The notes: a model not told the origin generated them from the letters alone. Positions 42,418 to 52,719 are shown, counted from the first letter of the stretch. The stretch: 64,000 bases of DNA from Enterocloster asparagiformis (GCA_018380885.1 JAGZSY010000012.1:1-64000), one strand, 5' to 3'. Program-made: numbers and translations.

Positions 42418-42446
42418 TTGAATATTTGTCAATGACTTTTATTCAA
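42418..42446. promoter_or_regulatory. TetR-type operator, copy 2
   Basis: 29 bp upstream of the TetR gene: TTGAATA...TATTCAA with inner GTCA-A-TGAC, i.e. an extended palindrome (11 of 14 paired positions). Confidence 0.6.
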
Positions 42447-42457
42447 CATTCCTTCTC

Positions 42458-43477
42458 TCATCCGGTCCGCTCGCCCTCGTTGGCCTGCTCGACCACGATT
42501 TCCTCCGCGGGCTCCGCGTCCCGGAAGCTCACCTGCAAAACCGCCTGGGGCCAGTTTAAGCTCACCGCCGCGTGTTTTCCCTTCAGGGCCGCCGCCTGCT
42601 CCAAAATCCTTAAGAGCTCCCCCAGCGCCTCCCTGGTCAGGTGGCCGCCCCGCCAGTGGAAAACCAGCTCCCGCCCCTTTTTCACCGCCTGGGCGGCCCG
42701 GGACGCCACCTCCTCAGTTTTCGTGAAGGACAGCTTTTTCTCCCGGTAGTAAAAGTGGTTTCCGTCCGTGCACGGCGGTATCCCGCAGATCACCGGCTCG
42801 TGGTCCCGAAACAGGCTTCTGTCGTCCAGATTAAAATAGTCGTGACGGATCGCGCCCCCGTGGCTCAGGCTGTTGTCAAAGGTGGCGTCCATGTGGTAGC
42901 AGACGCCGCCGATGCGCACCACGTTCCAGGCGTGGCGGTACTTGATATGTTTCTCCGGATTGGCGTCCGAGACGGCGATGATGCACCAGATTCCCAGGGC
43001 GTCGCATAGAATTTTCACCGCCTTGGCGATCCCCTCGCACACGCCCACGCCCTGGCCCAGAGGGCCGATGATCTCATGGGAGTAAGGCTTTTTCAGCTTG
43101 TCGTAGCGGACGCTGCCGCAGATAAAATCGTGGATATAGAGCTCCTTGTCCCACTGGGACAGGGACAATGCTGGACGGACCAGCTTCGCCACCCTGGACT
43201 CCATGGCCTGCCGGTGCTCCCTCACCTTTCCCTTGTCGAACAGGTACTCGGGTATCACCTCCACCTTGTCGGAATCCCGGTATCCGCGGTACCGGAAGCT
43301 CACCGCATAGAATATCTCCGGGAAGTCCAGCCGCAGCTTGAAAAAAATGTCCGACAGCTGCGCCCCCTCCAGCCTCTGGACACAGAACGAGGGGGCAAAT
43401 GCGGTCAGCCCGGTTTTCATCCCGTGGTAAACGCTTCTCTCCGTTTTGTTCATCTGGCTGTAATAGTATGGTTCCAT
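42458..43477 (-). CDS. Transglutaminase-like protein
   Basis: 339 residues. A transglutaminase-like core is visible: Cys in GVGVCEGIAKAVKIL, His in KYRHAWNVVRIGG, Asp in MDATFDNSL, in the correct order for a papain-like triad. No signal peptide or membrane segment, so it is cytoplasmic by sequence. The N-terminal ~130 residues and C-terminal ~90 residues match nothing I recognise. ATG at 43477 (MEPYYYSQMN) follows GGAGGGATGC. Could be a peptidase or amidase; function unknown. Confidence 0.7.
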   Translation of the reverse strand: MEPYYYSQMNKTERSVYHGMKTGLTAFAPSFCVQRLEGAQLSDIFFKLRLDFPEIFYAVSFRYRGYRDSDKVEVIPEYLFDKGKVREHRQAMESRVAKLVRPALSLSQWDKELYIHDFICGSVRYDKLKKPYSHEIIGPLGQGVGVCEGIAKAVKILCDALGIWCIIAVSDANPEKHIKYRHAWNVVRIGGVCYHMDATFDNSLSHGGAIRHDYFNLDDRSLFRDHEPVICGIPPCTDGNHFYYREKKLSFTKTEEVASRAAQAVKKGRELVFHWRGGHLTREALGELLRILEQAAALKGKHAAVSLNWPQAVLQVSFRDAEPAEEIVVEQANEGERTG

Positions 43478-43594
43478 GCATCCCTCCGCAAAAAAAGTGT
43501 ACTTTCTCATTTATACCACGTTTTTCGCATATTTTCCACATTCTTTTCCATCAGGCCTGCCAGCGGACGCGATCCGCCGCCCTTTCACGCAATT

Positions 43595-43638
43595 AAAAAG
43601 GAGGCGTTTTCCGGGCACTGTGGTCCGAAAACGCCTCC
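43595..43638 (-). terminator. Terminator of the GGDEF/chemoreceptor operon
   Basis: 11-bp stem GGAGGCGTTTT/AAAACGCCTCC (43600-43610 with 43628-43638) followed by TTTTTAATT on the minus strand, 15 bp past the chemoreceptor stop. Confidence 0.88.
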
Positions 43639-43652
43639 AAGCACGCATTTCC

Positions 43653-45716
43653 TTATCTGTCCCCGTCCTCCCTGAGCCGGAATTTACGGATCAGCTCCTT
43701 GAGCAGCAGGGACTGGGCGGACAACTCCTCGCTGGCCGCCGCGCTCTCCTCCGCGGTGGCGGAATTTACCTGCACCACGCCGGAAATCTGCTCAATGCCC
43801 TGGGACACCTGCTCAAGGGACTTGGACTGGCCGTTGGAAGCCTCCATAATGTCCCGGATGCTCCCCTCAATGTGTTTCACGCCCTCCACCACATTCTGCA
43901 GGGACCGGGCCGTATCGTCGGCAATCCTGACGCCATTGCGCACCGCCCGCAGGGAGCTGTCGATCAGCTTCGCCGCGCTCTTGGACGCCTCGGCGCTCTT
44001 GGACGCCAGGTCGCGGACTTCGTTTGCCACCACCGCGAAGCCTCTGCCGGCCTCCCCGGCCCTGGCCGCCTCCACAGAGGCGTTGAGGGCCAGGATATTG
44101 GTCTGGAACGAAATGTCCTCGATGGCCTTGGCGATCACGCCGATCTCCCGGGAGCGGTCCCTGATCTCCTGCATGGCATTTAACATTTCCTGCATCCGTC
44201 GGTTGCTCTCCAGCGCTTCGTTGCCCACAGCGTACACCTGGCGGTTGGCCTCTGTGGAATTGTCCGCGTTGGCGGTAATCCGCCCGGAGATATCTCCGAT
44301 GCTCACCGCCAGCTCCTCCACGGTTGCGGCCTGCTCCGCCGCTCCCTGGGACAAAGCCTGGGCCCCGGCCGACACCTGTTCCGAACCGCAGGATACCTGC
44401 TCTGCGGAGACATTGATCTGTCCCAGCGTGAAGTTTAAGGATTCCACGATCTGTTCCAGCGCCTCCCTGATAAAACGGAAATCCCCGATATAATCGCTCT
44501 CCGTCCCCACGTCGAGATTTCCCGACGATATCTCGCCCAGAACCCTGGATACGTCCTCAATCATGGCTCTGAGGGAGCGGACCGATGAGCGGATGCTGTC
44601 CGCCAGACGGCCGATCTCGTCGTCCCGCCTGACCTTGATGTCCACTTCCAGATTCCCCTTGGAAAATTCTTCCATATCGTGGCTGATCTCAGCCAGGGGA
44701 CGCAGCAGCCTGCGCGTCATCGCCATAACATAGGCCACCAGCAGGGCCAGGACCAGCAGGGCAAAGGTCACCAGAACGGCGGTGAGATGATTCCGGGTGG
44801 CGTTCACCTCCGAGAGCGGCAGGGTGGCGATCACCAGCCACTTTGTCGTCTCGCTGTTGCGGAACATGGACGTGTATTTCACGCCCTGGTAGCTGAAATC
44901 ATAGCTCCCGCTGTAATTCTCCATCACATGCTTCTTGTACTCGTCGGAAATGTCCAGCTCCACCACGTTTCTGCCCACGGCGGTGGGGTCGTCGCTGACA
45001 ATATAGACCGAATCCCTGGAGAGCAGCTCCATGTAGCCGTTCTCGCCCACCTTGACCTCGGCGAAAATCTGGCTCAAGTCGTCCACATGGATATCAAGTC
45101 CCACTATGCCCAGAATTTCCGTCTTGTCCGCGGAAAAAACGGGAGAGACCACGGAGACCACCTGCTGGCCGGTGGCCGGGTCCAGAAAGGGATCCGTCAC
45201 CATTGTGCCGCGCTGTTCCATCACCAGCCGGTACCAATCTGTTTCCGCCAGCCCGGCCTCCACCGTGCTCCCGTTGGCCAGCAGATAACAGTCCGTCCTC
45301 TCGTCGGCAGCCCAGACCTGCTTCACGCCCTCGGGAGCCATCCGTTTCAGAGCGCCGGAGAGCTCCTTTAGCACACCGTCCCGGTCCGCGTAGGACGCGA
45401 TGTCCTCCCGCCCGGAGACGGCCCGGAAATAATTCTGCAGCTCGCTGCTGTCATCCAGCATGCCGATGGCCGCAACCTTGCCGCTGAAAAAATCGTCCAC
45501 CTTGGAAACCGTGTAGTCTGTCTGCAGGTCCAGCATCTTGTCGTTGAGGGCCGAGATGGCCTCGGCCGACACGATACAGGAAATAATGATCAGAACCGCC
45601 AGCGCGGGAACCAGAATTGTCAGAAGGCTGAAGCTGATTTTAGAAGAAATTGATGTTTGGCGCTTATGTGCCGCTCCCGCCCCGCGATGTGCTGCCTGAT
45701 CCGAATCCTTTGACAT
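43653..45716 (-). CDS. Methyl-accepting chemotaxis protein with dCACHE-type sensor
   Basis: 687 residues. N-terminal membrane helix (~30-52), extracytoplasmic double-CACHE-like sensor to ~310 ([29 protein letters not shown]), second helix ([24 protein letters not shown]), HAMP domain, and the signalling coiled-coil with the hairpin tip [36 protein letters not shown]. Senses an external ligand and signals to CheA. Co-transcribed with the GGDEF gene 20 bp upstream. No other motility gene is nearby. Confidence 0.92.
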   Translation of the reverse strand: MSKDSDQAAHRGAGAAHKRQTSISSKISFSLLTILVPALAVLIIISCIVSAEAISALNDKMLDLQTDYTVSKVDDFFSGKVAAIGMLDDSSELQNYFRAVSGREDIASYADRDGVLKELSGALKRMAPEGVKQVWAADERTDCYLLANGSTVEAGLAETDWYRLVMEQRGTMVTDPFLDPATGQQVVSVVSPVFSADKTEILGIVGLDIHVDDLSQIFAEVKVGENGYMELLSRDSVYIVSDDPTAVGRNVVELDISDEYKKHVMENYSGSYDFSYQGVKYTSMFRNSETTKWLVIATLPLSEVNATRNHLTAVLVTFALLVLALLVAYVMAMTRRLLRPLAEISHDMEEFSKGNLEVDIKVRRDDEIGRLADSIRSSVRSLRAMIEDVSRVLGEISSGNLDVGTESDYIGDFRFIREALEQIVESLNFTLGQINVSAEQVSCGSEQVSAGAQALSQGAAEQAATVEELAVSIGDISGRITANADNSTEANRQVYAVGNEALESNRRMQEMLNAMQEIRDRSREIGVIAKAIEDISFQTNILALNASVEAARAGEAGRGFAVVANEVRDLASKSAEASKSAAKLIDSSLRAVRNGVRIADDTARSLQNVVEGVKHIEGSIRDIMEASNGQSKSLEQVSQGIEQISGVVQVNSATAEESAAASEELSAQSLLLKELIRKFRLREDGDR

Positions 45717-45736
45717 TTTATGTCCCTCGCTATCGT

Positions 45737-46798
45737 TTATTTTAAAGGTTCCGCCGGGCGATCGCCGGACACAGGGCCGGACGGGACGCCGCGCAGAACG
45801 GGCCGCAGCGGATAAAAGCTGAAGGTGAGCCGGATATCCGGCCGGTCCGGCTCCCGCACCAGAAAGGCATTCTCAATCCTTGTGGTGATAATGTCCATAT
45901 TTTCCAGGGCGGCGCAGACAGCCATTGCCAGGAACTGGCAGCTGCTGTACTGGGTGTAAATATCGCTGGCGCGCAGGGAGGTGCGGATACTCTCCCGTAG
46001 CTTCTCTACCAAAACCTCCCGCTCGTCCAGCGGCACAAAGGCCCCGTGCCGGTCGGTCAGGCTCATCAGGATCAGGTGGACCCTGAGCCCGGTTCTGCTC
46101 AGGCCGCGCTCCATAAACTGGTAGATCGCCAGAAACGTGTCGTAGTCCTGGCAGTACGCCCCGTCCACGATATTGCGCTCCTGCAGCTGCTCGCTTATGT
46201 ATCTCAAATCCACGGATACGGCCGTGTACTCCGTCTCCGTCTCACAGCGGCTCCCGTCCGCCTTCATGGAGGGCTCGTAGAGGCAGAGGGCCTTTTTCCG
46301 GTTGCCCCTGCCCGCCCGCATGGCGATATCCGCCCTGCGGTACAGGCTGAAGAACGTGTCCCCCGACCTGGCAAACTCCGCCCCGGCGCTGATTTGAAGC
46401 CGGCTGCCGATGCCCAGCGCTGCCCCGGCCCGGACAGCCTGAGCCCTCAGATCCTTCACCCGCTCCTCCGCCATATCCCCGGTGCAGACGCCGGGCAAAA
46501 ACACGGCGAACTCGTCTCCCCCCATGCGCCCGGACAGAGCCTGGCCGTCAAAGGAATCCCCGATCACCCGGGCCAGCTCCCGCAGCGCCTGATCCCCGGC
46601 CGGATGGCCGAATTTGTCGTTGATATACTTGAACTCGTCCACATCCATCAGGAGGAACACGCCCAGGACCCCATCGGCCAGCAGCCGGTCGGTCTTTTCC
46701 TCCATCGCGCCCCTGTTCAGAAGCCCGGTAAGCGAATCCCGCTCCGCCAGCAGGCGCAGCCGGTCATTTTCCATTTTCAGTTCATCCAGTTCCCTCAT
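45737..46798 (-). CDS. GGDEF-domain protein (diguanylate cyclase type)
   Basis: 353 residues. A short coiled coil ([21 protein letters not shown]) leads into a GGDEF domain ([37 protein letters not shown], active site [10 protein letters not shown] at ~105). The C-terminal half (~200-340) resembles a second, degenerate GGDEF-like region without the active-site motif. Likely makes cyclic di-GMP in the cytoplasm. Leads the operon with the chemoreceptor. Confidence 0.85.
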   Translation of the reverse strand: MRELDELKMENDRLRLLAERDSLTGLLNRGAMEEKTDRLLADGVLGVFLLMDVDEFKYINDKFGHPAGDQALRELARVIGDSFDGQALSGRMGGDEFAVFLPGVCTGDMAEERVKDLRAQAVRAGAALGIGSRLQISAGAEFARSGDTFFSLYRRADIAMRAGRGNRKKALCLYEPSMKADGSRCETETEYTAVSVDLRYISEQLQERNIVDGAYCQDYDTFLAIYQFMERGLSRTGLRVHLILMSLTDRHGAFVPLDEREVLVEKLRESIRTSLRASDIYTQYSSCQFLAMAVCAALENMDIITTRIENAFLVREPDRPDIRLTFSFYPLRPVLRGVPSGPVSGDRPAEPLK

Positions 46799-46864
46799 CG
46801 TCTATCCCCCAACCGTCAAACCGGCTTCGCAAAGCAGCGCTGTCACAAAAAACATTCTTTTAAC

Positions 46865-46893
46865 ATTTTATCATACGTTTTTTGGGCAGTCAA
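46865..46893 (-). promoter_or_regulatory. Promoter of the GGDEF/chemoreceptor operon
   Basis: Minus strand TTGACT (46888-46893), 17-bp spacer, TAAAAT (46865-46870), 67 bp before the GGDEF start codon. Confidence 0.6.
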
Positions 46894-46930
46894 CAAAAGC
46901 GGACGAACGGGAGGGGATTCGCCGCTGCCC

Positions 46931-48148
46931 CTATGCCACAACCGGGCGTTTCAGCAGCGGAAGCAGGCTGCTGCCGTTTTCCGGGGCCGGGACGCCAAAA
47001 TAGGCGCAAGCCGTGGCTCCCACGTCCGAGAGCGTAGGCCGTATCCCCAAATTTTTACAGTTAACTCCGGCGCTGTGGACCAGTAACGGCACCAGCTCCC
47101 TGGTGTGATGGGGATGGCCGATGGTGGGATCATTTCCATGGTCCGCCATGACGATCAAAATGTCCTGATCGGACAGCTCCCCCAGCATCCGGCCAATCCA
47201 CCGGTCCGCAATCTGAAGCTTACGCGCGTATTCCTCCGCATTTTCCCCGTGGCCGCACAAATCCGTCTCCTGGACGTTGGCGCAGAAAAAACCGGTTTTA
47301 TACCGCTGCAAAAGCTTCCGGGTCTCCCCCAGCACGCGGTCCGTATCCACCATTGGGATGCTGCTGCCATAAGGATTGGCAATCACGTCCGCCGCCTTTC
47401 CCAGCAAAAACACGGGAATCCCCGCTTTGCCGAGAATGGACGGCGCCTGCACGGCCGGGTCCACCCCGTATCCCAGATGAACGCACTGGTAATCCCTGTC
47501 GTACACGCCGCTGGCCGGTGCGTTCACCCCGATGTAATCCCCGTGCACCTCCACCGCGGCCAGCAGATCATCCAGCTTTACGCCCCTGCCCCCGAAGGTG
47601 ATTACCCTGGGCACTACGCTGACGCCGCGCACCAAGCCGCCGATGGCTCTCACCCGCTCAAATTCGATCAGGTCCGTGGCCGCGGTCACGTTGAACGCCT
47701 GTCCGGGATCGCACTCGATATTATCCCCCACGGTCACTGCTTCCTCCACCACCAGAAGCCCGCGCCCATCCCGGACATAATCCCGGACAGCAAAGCCGCC
47801 GGCGGCAAGCGCCCCGCGGATCGCCTCCAGCTTGTTGGCGATGGGCTCCCCAAAGGGCTTCTTCGGCCTGGTTCCCATGATCTCCTGATGCCCGAAAAAC
47901 GTGTCCGCGCCGTCGTGCATCAGCGTGATTCTCCCGCAGGCCGCGTCCCGGTCCATGCCGGAGGCGGACGTTTTCCCCATCAGCCTCCCCAACCCCAAAG
48001 ACTCCAGGGCCGGCAGGCGCAGGTCCGGCACCCTCTCATAAATGTGCGCGCAGGTATTGGCTCCTATGTCCGCCGGGCGCACCTTTTCCACATCCGGCAT
48101 CTCCCCAACGCCGAATCCATCCAGAACAATTATAATAAATCTCCCCAA
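46931..48148 (-). CDS. yhfW: YhfW-like phosphopentomutase-family protein
   Basis: 405 residues of the alkaline-phosphatase-superfamily mutases, close to phosphopentomutase/YhfW. Metal ligands and nucleophile region: IIIVLDGFGVGEMPDV, HDGADTFFGHQEIMG (Thr aligned with the nucleophile by the GH spacing), NVQETDLCGHGEN and MADHGNDPTIGHPHHTRE. Likely moves a phosphate between hydroxyls of a small phosphorylated molecule; not necessarily ribose. Start codon is TTG (48148) with AAGGAGG 9 nt upstream. Last gene of the yhf-type operon, 17 bp after yhfX. Confidence 0.82.
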   Translation of the reverse strand: MGRFIIIVLDGFGVGEMPDVEKVRPADIGANTCAHIYERVPDLRLPALESLGLGRLMGKTSASGMDRDAACGRITLMHDGADTFFGHQEIMGTRPKKPFGEPIANKLEAIRGALAAGGFAVRDYVRDGRGLLVVEEAVTVGDNIECDPGQAFNVTAATDLIEFERVRAIGGLVRGVSVVPRVITFGGRGVKLDDLLAAVEVHGDYIGVNAPASGVYDRDYQCVHLGYGVDPAVQAPSILGKAGIPVFLLGKAADVIANPYGSSIPMVDTDRVLGETRKLLQRYKTGFFCANVQETDLCGHGENAEEYARKLQIADRWIGRMLGELSDQDILIVMADHGNDPTIGHPHHTRELVPLLVHSAGVNCKNLGIRPTLSDVGATACAYFGVPAPENGSSLLPLLKRPVVA

Positions 48149-48165
48149 GTATTGGATCCTCCTTA

Positions 48166-49326
48166 TTAATTCGTCACAGGCCCTCCCTGCGCGTCGTACG
48201 TTCCGGCGATGCGCAGCTCCCCTTTTGACAGGCCCTCCAGCAGCAGCACGGAGCTTCTGCTGGTAAAGATTTGCGGCCGGAAGCTCATCAGGACGCCGCT
48301 CCCCACGGCCGCCCTGCCCTCCACTGCAAAGTAATAGTCGATGTTTCCCGGTTCAGGGGGCACAGCCCTCAAAATCTGTCCGCCCCCGTTTTCCCCCTCT
48401 GTCACGGCACAGCCGATGTGGCCGCGGGGATACAGGCCTCCGCCGTAGCAGTAGCTTCTGTCCCCCTGCACGTGGGAAACCTCCGACATGTAGGCCGCCG
48501 CGATGCGCTCTGCGGCCGAACCGTCCCGGTTGTTGGGCACGGTGCCGATCAGGGCGCTGCCCGGTTCCGCGCTGTCTCCCCCCAGCCTGCGGATCCGCGG
48601 TATGGTTTGGGCCTGGGTGCAGGACGGCATATTCAGGTGCAAACGCCTCCCCAGCATCGCACCGGCCGCCTCCCCTGCGGCCAGAAGCGTCTCCAGATTG
48701 GGGCAGTCTTCCACCCGCCCCGACTCTTCATTGTAGAGAAAACACGGAAACGCCGTCAGCGCCTTCACCCGCACCCCTTCCAGCCCTTCCAGCGTCTCCA
48801 GCGCAGCCGGCAGCTCCTCCGGAGAAAAGCCGCCCTCCTGGCCCGAATAAATCCGGTCTCCCCTCCGGACTACCTTCAGGCATAAATCCTGGACCTTGCC
48901 CAGCTTCCGGCAGATTCTGCCGATGGAGCGGGCCTTTTCCAACGAATACACGGTGATCATGCCCACGCCGTAGGCCAACAGGCGCTCCAGAAAATGCTCC
49001 GGTATCTGCACCAGGTGGCCCCCGTGGGCGATGGGAATGCCGTTGTGCATCATAACGTCGGCCTCCTGGTAATCCACCACCACGGCTCCCGGGTACCCCA
49101 TATCTACCAGTTTTTTACAAATATACGGATTTCTCCCCATCTGCTTAGCCATGAAGTACAATTCCAGCTTTTCCCTGTCAGCCTGTTCCTTCATGATCCT
49201 GGCGTTCTCCAGCACCGTGTCCACATCAATGACATACGTGTTGGGCAGCAGCCCGCCGGACCGGTGCAGCGCAAACATCGCCTCCGCCAGCGGCCTGTTT
49301 TCATTTAACAGTGTCCTTAAAAACAT
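48166..49326 (-). CDS. yhfX: YhfX-like PLP-dependent protein (alanine racemase-like N-domain)
   Basis: 386 residues. TYVIDVDTVLENARIMKEQADREKLELYFMAKQMGRNPYIC has the alanine racemase-like barrel start with the presumed PLP lysine in MAKQ. A C-terminal beta domain follows (SEVSHVQGDRSYCYGGGLYPRGHIG). Matches the YhfX family of the enterobacterial yhf cluster; the reaction is unproven but should be PLP chemistry on an amino compound. ATG with GGGGAGATAAGGAT. 34 bp after yhfY. Confidence 0.82.
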   Translation of the reverse strand: MFLRTLLNENRPLAEAMFALHRSGGLLPNTYVIDVDTVLENARIMKEQADREKLELYFMAKQMGRNPYICKKLVDMGYPGAVVVDYQEADVMMHNGIPIAHGGHLVQIPEHFLERLLAYGVGMITVYSLEKARSIGRICRKLGKVQDLCLKVVRRGDRIYSGQEGGFSPEELPAALETLEGLEGVRVKALTAFPCFLYNEESGRVEDCPNLETLLAAGEAAGAMLGRRLHLNMPSCTQAQTIPRIRRLGGDSAEPGSALIGTVPNNRDGSAAERIAAAYMSEVSHVQGDRSYCYGGGLYPRGHIGCAVTEGENGGGQILRAVPPEPGNIDYYFAVEGRAAVGSGVLMSFRPQIFTSRSSVLLLEGLSKGELRIAGTYDAQGGPVTN

Positions 49327-49360
49327 ATCCTTATCTCCCCTGCTGTTGTAACATCATTTC

Positions 49361-49711
49361 TTATTCAAGGCCCAGGAGCACACACAGGTGCATAATGCAG
49401 AACCTGACCTCCGTTTCCCCCAGCCTGGCGCTCCCGGCTGCCGGAGTCTGCGGCCACAGGGCCTTTGCTTTGGGATACACCGCCTCAGACGTAACGCCGG
49501 CCCACATTTCCTCGGACAGGCCGTCCACAGGCTCCCCCCGCTCCTGGCGTGTAATTGCCATCACCAGATGGGTCAAAAACATATCAGCCTCGTCCATATC
49601 CCCGATGATTTTTTTGTCCAGCAGCCACGCCGCCGTCTCCCGGCCGCAGTCGTGGGCCCTTTGTGTGATCGTGCCGCTTTCCAGCAGTATCTTTAATTTT
49701 TCCTCTATCAT
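49361..49711 (-). CDS. yhfY: YhfY-like PRD-domain protein
   Basis: 116 residues, a single PTS-regulation-domain-like helical bundle with a histidine in MFLTHLVMAITRQERGE and a C-terminal EVRFCIMHLCVLLGLE. E. coli YhfY has the same small PRD composition. A regulatory partner of the YhfZ-type protein is a reasonable inference. ATG with AGGAGAGGGAAG; 16 bp after yhfZ. Confidence 0.78.
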   Translation of the reverse strand: MIEEKLKILLESGTITQRAHDCGRETAAWLLDKKIIGDMDEADMFLTHLVMAITRQERGEPVDGLSEEMWAGVTSEAVYPKAKALWPQTPAAGSARLGETEVRFCIMHLCVLLGLE

Positions 49712-49727
49712 CTTCCCTCTCCTGATG

Positions 49728-50648
49728 TCAATAGTGCGGGATCATTTCCCCCTGGAGAACCTTCTGCTGGATATCCAGCACGCCCTCCTCGCTCAGATTT
49801 TTCTTTAAAATCGCCGGCGTCACATCGTCCTCAGTCCGGCAGAGAATCACCGCCGCCGACATATCCGCTTCCATCTGGCTTTCCTCCAAAAACGAGTAGG
49901 TCAGATTCTGATAATTCTTCTCCCGTATCTCGTCGTAATTCCAGATGCCCACGTCGATCAGGCCTGCGGTCAGGGCATAAATCTGCTGGTTGCCGGGCAT
50001 ATTGATGTATTTCACATGCTTCCCCCTGGTCATCTCCCTGGTCAGGGCGCAGTGATCGTAGGAATCCGGGTCCAGGCCCACCAGCATCCCGTCCTCGATG
50101 GCGGTTTTGCCCGGCTTGGCAAACAGCATAATATGGCGCGACAGATAGGAGTAGGCGCCGAAATCCATAACCGGACGCACCGCCTGACCAAGCTCCGCCG
50201 CGGTCTTTGCCGCGTAGCGCGACACCACCGCAAACTGGTAGATGCCGTCCGCCAGGCATTGGATGCGCTCGCGGGACCCCCGCATATAGGCCATGCGCAG
50301 ATTGACGCTGCTCTTCTGCATGTTCTCATACAGCCCGGTGGCGAAACCCTCGTACAGCAATGAATACGGAAGGGGCATTGTGCCTGTGAGCCCGTCCACG
50401 GCATAGCCCTGGAGAATCCCAAAGTCGATTTGGTCGATAAACGTGCCCAGATGCCCGCGGCTGCTGTAGGAGACAGCCCCCGCCTCCTTTAAAAATTTCA
50501 GCGCATTCTGCACCGTGCCCCTGGAGAGATCGAACATCTCCTGGTATTTCTGGATAATCGGCATGCGCTCCCCGGGACTTCTGCCCATCAGATCCCTGGC
50601 GATACAGGTGATGGCAATTCCTGTTTTCCGGTAAAAATTATCGTTCAT
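49728..50648 (-). CDS. yhfZ: YhfZ-like transcriptional regulator
   Basis: 306 residues. N-terminal winged helix (MPIIQKYQEMFDLSRGTVQNALKFLKEAGAVSYSSRGHLGTFI) of GntR-like type, then a periplasmic-binding-protein-like effector domain (LTGTMPLPYSLLYEGFATGL, LIDVGIWNYDEI), as in YhfZ. Probably senses the pathway substrate and binds the repeated palindrome at 54.0-54.5 kb. ATG with AGGGGAGATTAT. Lies mid-operon, between the aminotransferase-like and PRD genes. Confidence 0.82.
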   Translation of the reverse strand: MNDNFYRKTGIAITCIARDLMGRSPGERMPIIQKYQEMFDLSRGTVQNALKFLKEAGAVSYSSRGHLGTFIDQIDFGILQGYAVDGLTGTMPLPYSLLYEGFATGLYENMQKSSVNLRMAYMRGSRERIQCLADGIYQFAVVSRYAAKTAAELGQAVRPVMDFGAYSYLSRHIMLFAKPGKTAIEDGMLVGLDPDSYDHCALTREMTRGKHVKYINMPGNQQIYALTAGLIDVGIWNYDEIREKNYQNLTYSFLEESQMEADMSAAVILCRTEDDVTPAILKKNLSEEGVLDIQQKVLQGEMIPHY

Positions 50649-50682
50649 ATAATCTCCCCTTCCTGATTTTCATATTGAGTAC

Positions 50683-51786
50683 TTAACTGGCCTGCTCAAT
50701 GGCGGCTCCCAGTATCCGCAGCACGGTATCCGCCCCGGCCCGCATGGGATTGATCCGGATCATGGTCCGCTCCGCCTGCGGGTCGGCGGCCCTAAACGTC
50801 GCGGAGGGCCGGTAAAACAGCGGCGTGATTTCATATTTCGATTCCGCGCCCACCGGGTAGGGCGCGGCTCCCAGCTTTTCCGCTTCCGCGATCACCCGCG
50901 GCGCATTGGCTGCCGCCAGCTTCACCAGCACCACCCTGGACTGGGCGTTGGCCATCCACGCCTCCCTGACTCCCGGCAGCTCCCCGGCGTTTAAGCGGCG
51001 GCACACTTCCCCCGCCACCTGGCCGGACACCGCCAGCAGCACAGGCGCATAGATCATACCGCGCAGCGCCTCCAAAGCCTCGTTTCCCTGTATCTGCAGA
51101 CCGCCGGAATAGCTCTCCCTACGCAGCCGCCTGATCATATTTTCATCGCCCGCCACACAGCCCACTCCCGGCGGCCCCAGAAGCTTAAAGCAGGAGAAGC
51201 AGGACAGCGTTGCGCCCCACTCCGCCCCGCAGCGCGGGGACTTTAGCACAGCATAATTGTCGTCCACAATTATTACAAATTCCGTCCCCGCCGTGAGGCG
51301 GACCAGGCGGATCAGTTCCCCCAGGTCGTACCGGTCCCCGGGCAGCTGCCTGGTATGCTGGATCAGCATCCCGTCCAGGCCGCCCGCCTCCAGCGACTTC
51401 ACCACAGCGGACGGATCGTTGAAATCCGCCTCCACGGCCCGGATGCCCTGGGCCCGCAGGGACGCCGCGGTGGTCGGATAAACGGGCGCCTTGTGGACCA
51501 GCAGCGAAGCGCCCGGCCCCAGCAGGGAGAGGGCGCTGCGGATTGCGCCGGTTCCGGCCCCGGGGAGCAGAATCGCCTCCCCGGTCCCGAAAAAGCGCGC
51601 CAAAACACGCTCCACCTTCAGCGTGGTCTCCGGCCTGCCAAACGCTGCGGTGACGCCCAAATCTCCCCGCGTCAGCAGCTCCCGGCCGGAAAACTCCCGC
51701 GCCGCGGCATCCACCAGCCCGAACTGCTTTTGCAGGGCCTGGGAAATGTCCATGGCGGGCAGCGGAAAGGTCATGAGCCGGCTCAT
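50683..51786 (-). CDS. yhfS: YhfS-like PLP-dependent aminotransferase-family protein
   Basis: 367 residues, fold type I PLP enzyme resembling YhfS. LLPGAGTGAIRSALSLL (cofactor phosphate region), FVIIVDDNYAVLKSP (Asp binding the pyridine nitrogen) and the Schiff-base lysine in SCFSCFKLLGPPGVG. Could be an aminotransferase, beta/gamma-lyase or phosphonate/phosphate amino-compound enzyme. ATG overlaps the php-like stop codon (ATGA), showing translational coupling. Confidence 0.82.
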   Translation of the reverse strand: MSRLMTFPLPAMDISQALQKQFGLVDAAAREFSGRELLTRGDLGVTAAFGRPETTLKVERVLARFFGTGEAILLPGAGTGAIRSALSLLGPGASLLVHKAPVYPTTAASLRAQGIRAVEADFNDPSAVVKSLEAGGLDGMLIQHTRQLPGDRYDLGELIRLVRLTAGTEFVIIVDDNYAVLKSPRCGAEWGATLSCFSCFKLLGPPGVGCVAGDENMIRRLRRESYSGGLQIQGNEALEALRGMIYAPVLLAVSGQVAGEVCRRLNAGELPGVREAWMANAQSRVVLVKLAAANAPRVIAEAEKLGAAPYPVGAESKYEITPLFYRPSATFRAADPQAERTMIRINPMRAGADTVLRILGAAIEQAS

Positions 51787-52670
51787 ACCGCTTCCCCCCT
51801 GCCCAGCCAGCGCCTGGGATTTTCCACCATCATTTTCTCAATGAACGCTTCCGACACGCCGCAGCGCCTGGCCAGCGGCAAAAACGTCTCCAGCAGATAC
51901 GCGTATCCGGGGCCTCCGTTGGCCTTCAGGTGGGACTTGCGGGTGATGTCCATGGACAGGCATACCTGGCCTGTGTAGCCGTGCTCCTCGATCACCTTCA
52001 GCATCTGCGCGCGGCGCTCGTCAGGCAGGTAGCTGATTTTTCCAATGGTGTCGAATCCCACCGTCACGCCCAGGTCCAGTATCCGCAGCACCTGGTCCAC
52101 ATCGCCCGACAGCTCGCTGTGCCCGATGATCACCCGCTCCGGGGCGACTCCCCGCTCCCGGAAAAAGGCGGCCTGCTCATAGCCGAACGTGCCCCTGGAC
52201 GTGTGGGTGGTGATCGGCGCGCCCGTCTCCAGGCTGGCGATCACCGCGGCCTCGAACACGCGCTTCTCCCGCGCCGTCCATCCGCCCCGGCTGGTGGCGA
52301 TCTCTCCGATCACCGCCGCCTTCACGCCGGTCCCCTTGATTCCCTGACGGATTTCCCGGATCATCTGGCCGGCCAGCTCCTCCACCGTCATGTGCAGCAC
52401 CTCCGCCGGCAGGAAATCCTCCTGATAGTATCCGGTGGAGCAGAGAATGTTAATCCCCGTCTGTTCCGCCACCCGTTTCACATAGCCGATGTTCCGGCCC
52501 ATTCCCCGGTTGGTCACGTCCACAATATTCCCCACCCCCGCCCTGCGCAGGGCTTTGAGCTCCTCCACCGTGTGCTCAAAGGCGTCCAGACAGCAGTCCT
52601 CGCTATTTTTTTGCTCGGACAGGTCGATGGTGATGTGTTCGTGTACATATATTTTTCCTTCCTGAAGCAT
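51783..52670 (-). CDS. php: Phosphotriesterase-homology protein (Php/YhfV)
   Basis: 295 residues, amidohydrolase-superfamily barrel. HxH motif KIYVHEHITIDLS, then AAVIGEIATSRGG (Glu at the bridging-ligand position, as in Php, instead of the carbamylated Lys of true phosphotriesterases), ITTHTSRGTFGYEQ, IIGHSELSGD and VGFDTIGK (Asp), all metal-site residues present. Probably a lactonase/esterase-like hydrolase. ATG at 52670 (MLQEGKIYVHEH) follows GGAAGGGAGAATT; the open upstream extension is rejected. Confidence 0.85.
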   Translation of the reverse strand: MLQEGKIYVHEHITIDLSEQKNSEDCCLDAFEHTVEELKALRRAGVGNIVDVTNRGMGRNIGYVKRVAEQTGINILCSTGYYQEDFLPAEVLHMTVEELAGQMIREIRQGIKGTGVKAAVIGEIATSRGGWTAREKRVFEAAVIASLETGAPITTHTSRGTFGYEQAAFFRERGVAPERVIIGHSELSGDVDQVLRILDLGVTVGFDTIGKISYLPDERRAQMLKVIEEHGYTGQVCLSMDITRKSHLKANGGPGYAYLLETFLPLARRCGVSEAFIEKMMVENPRRWLGRGEAV

Positions 52671-52719
52671 AATTCTCCCTTCCTGTTCCTGTGACCGTTT
52701 ATTCTGCGCGCGCAGGCGG

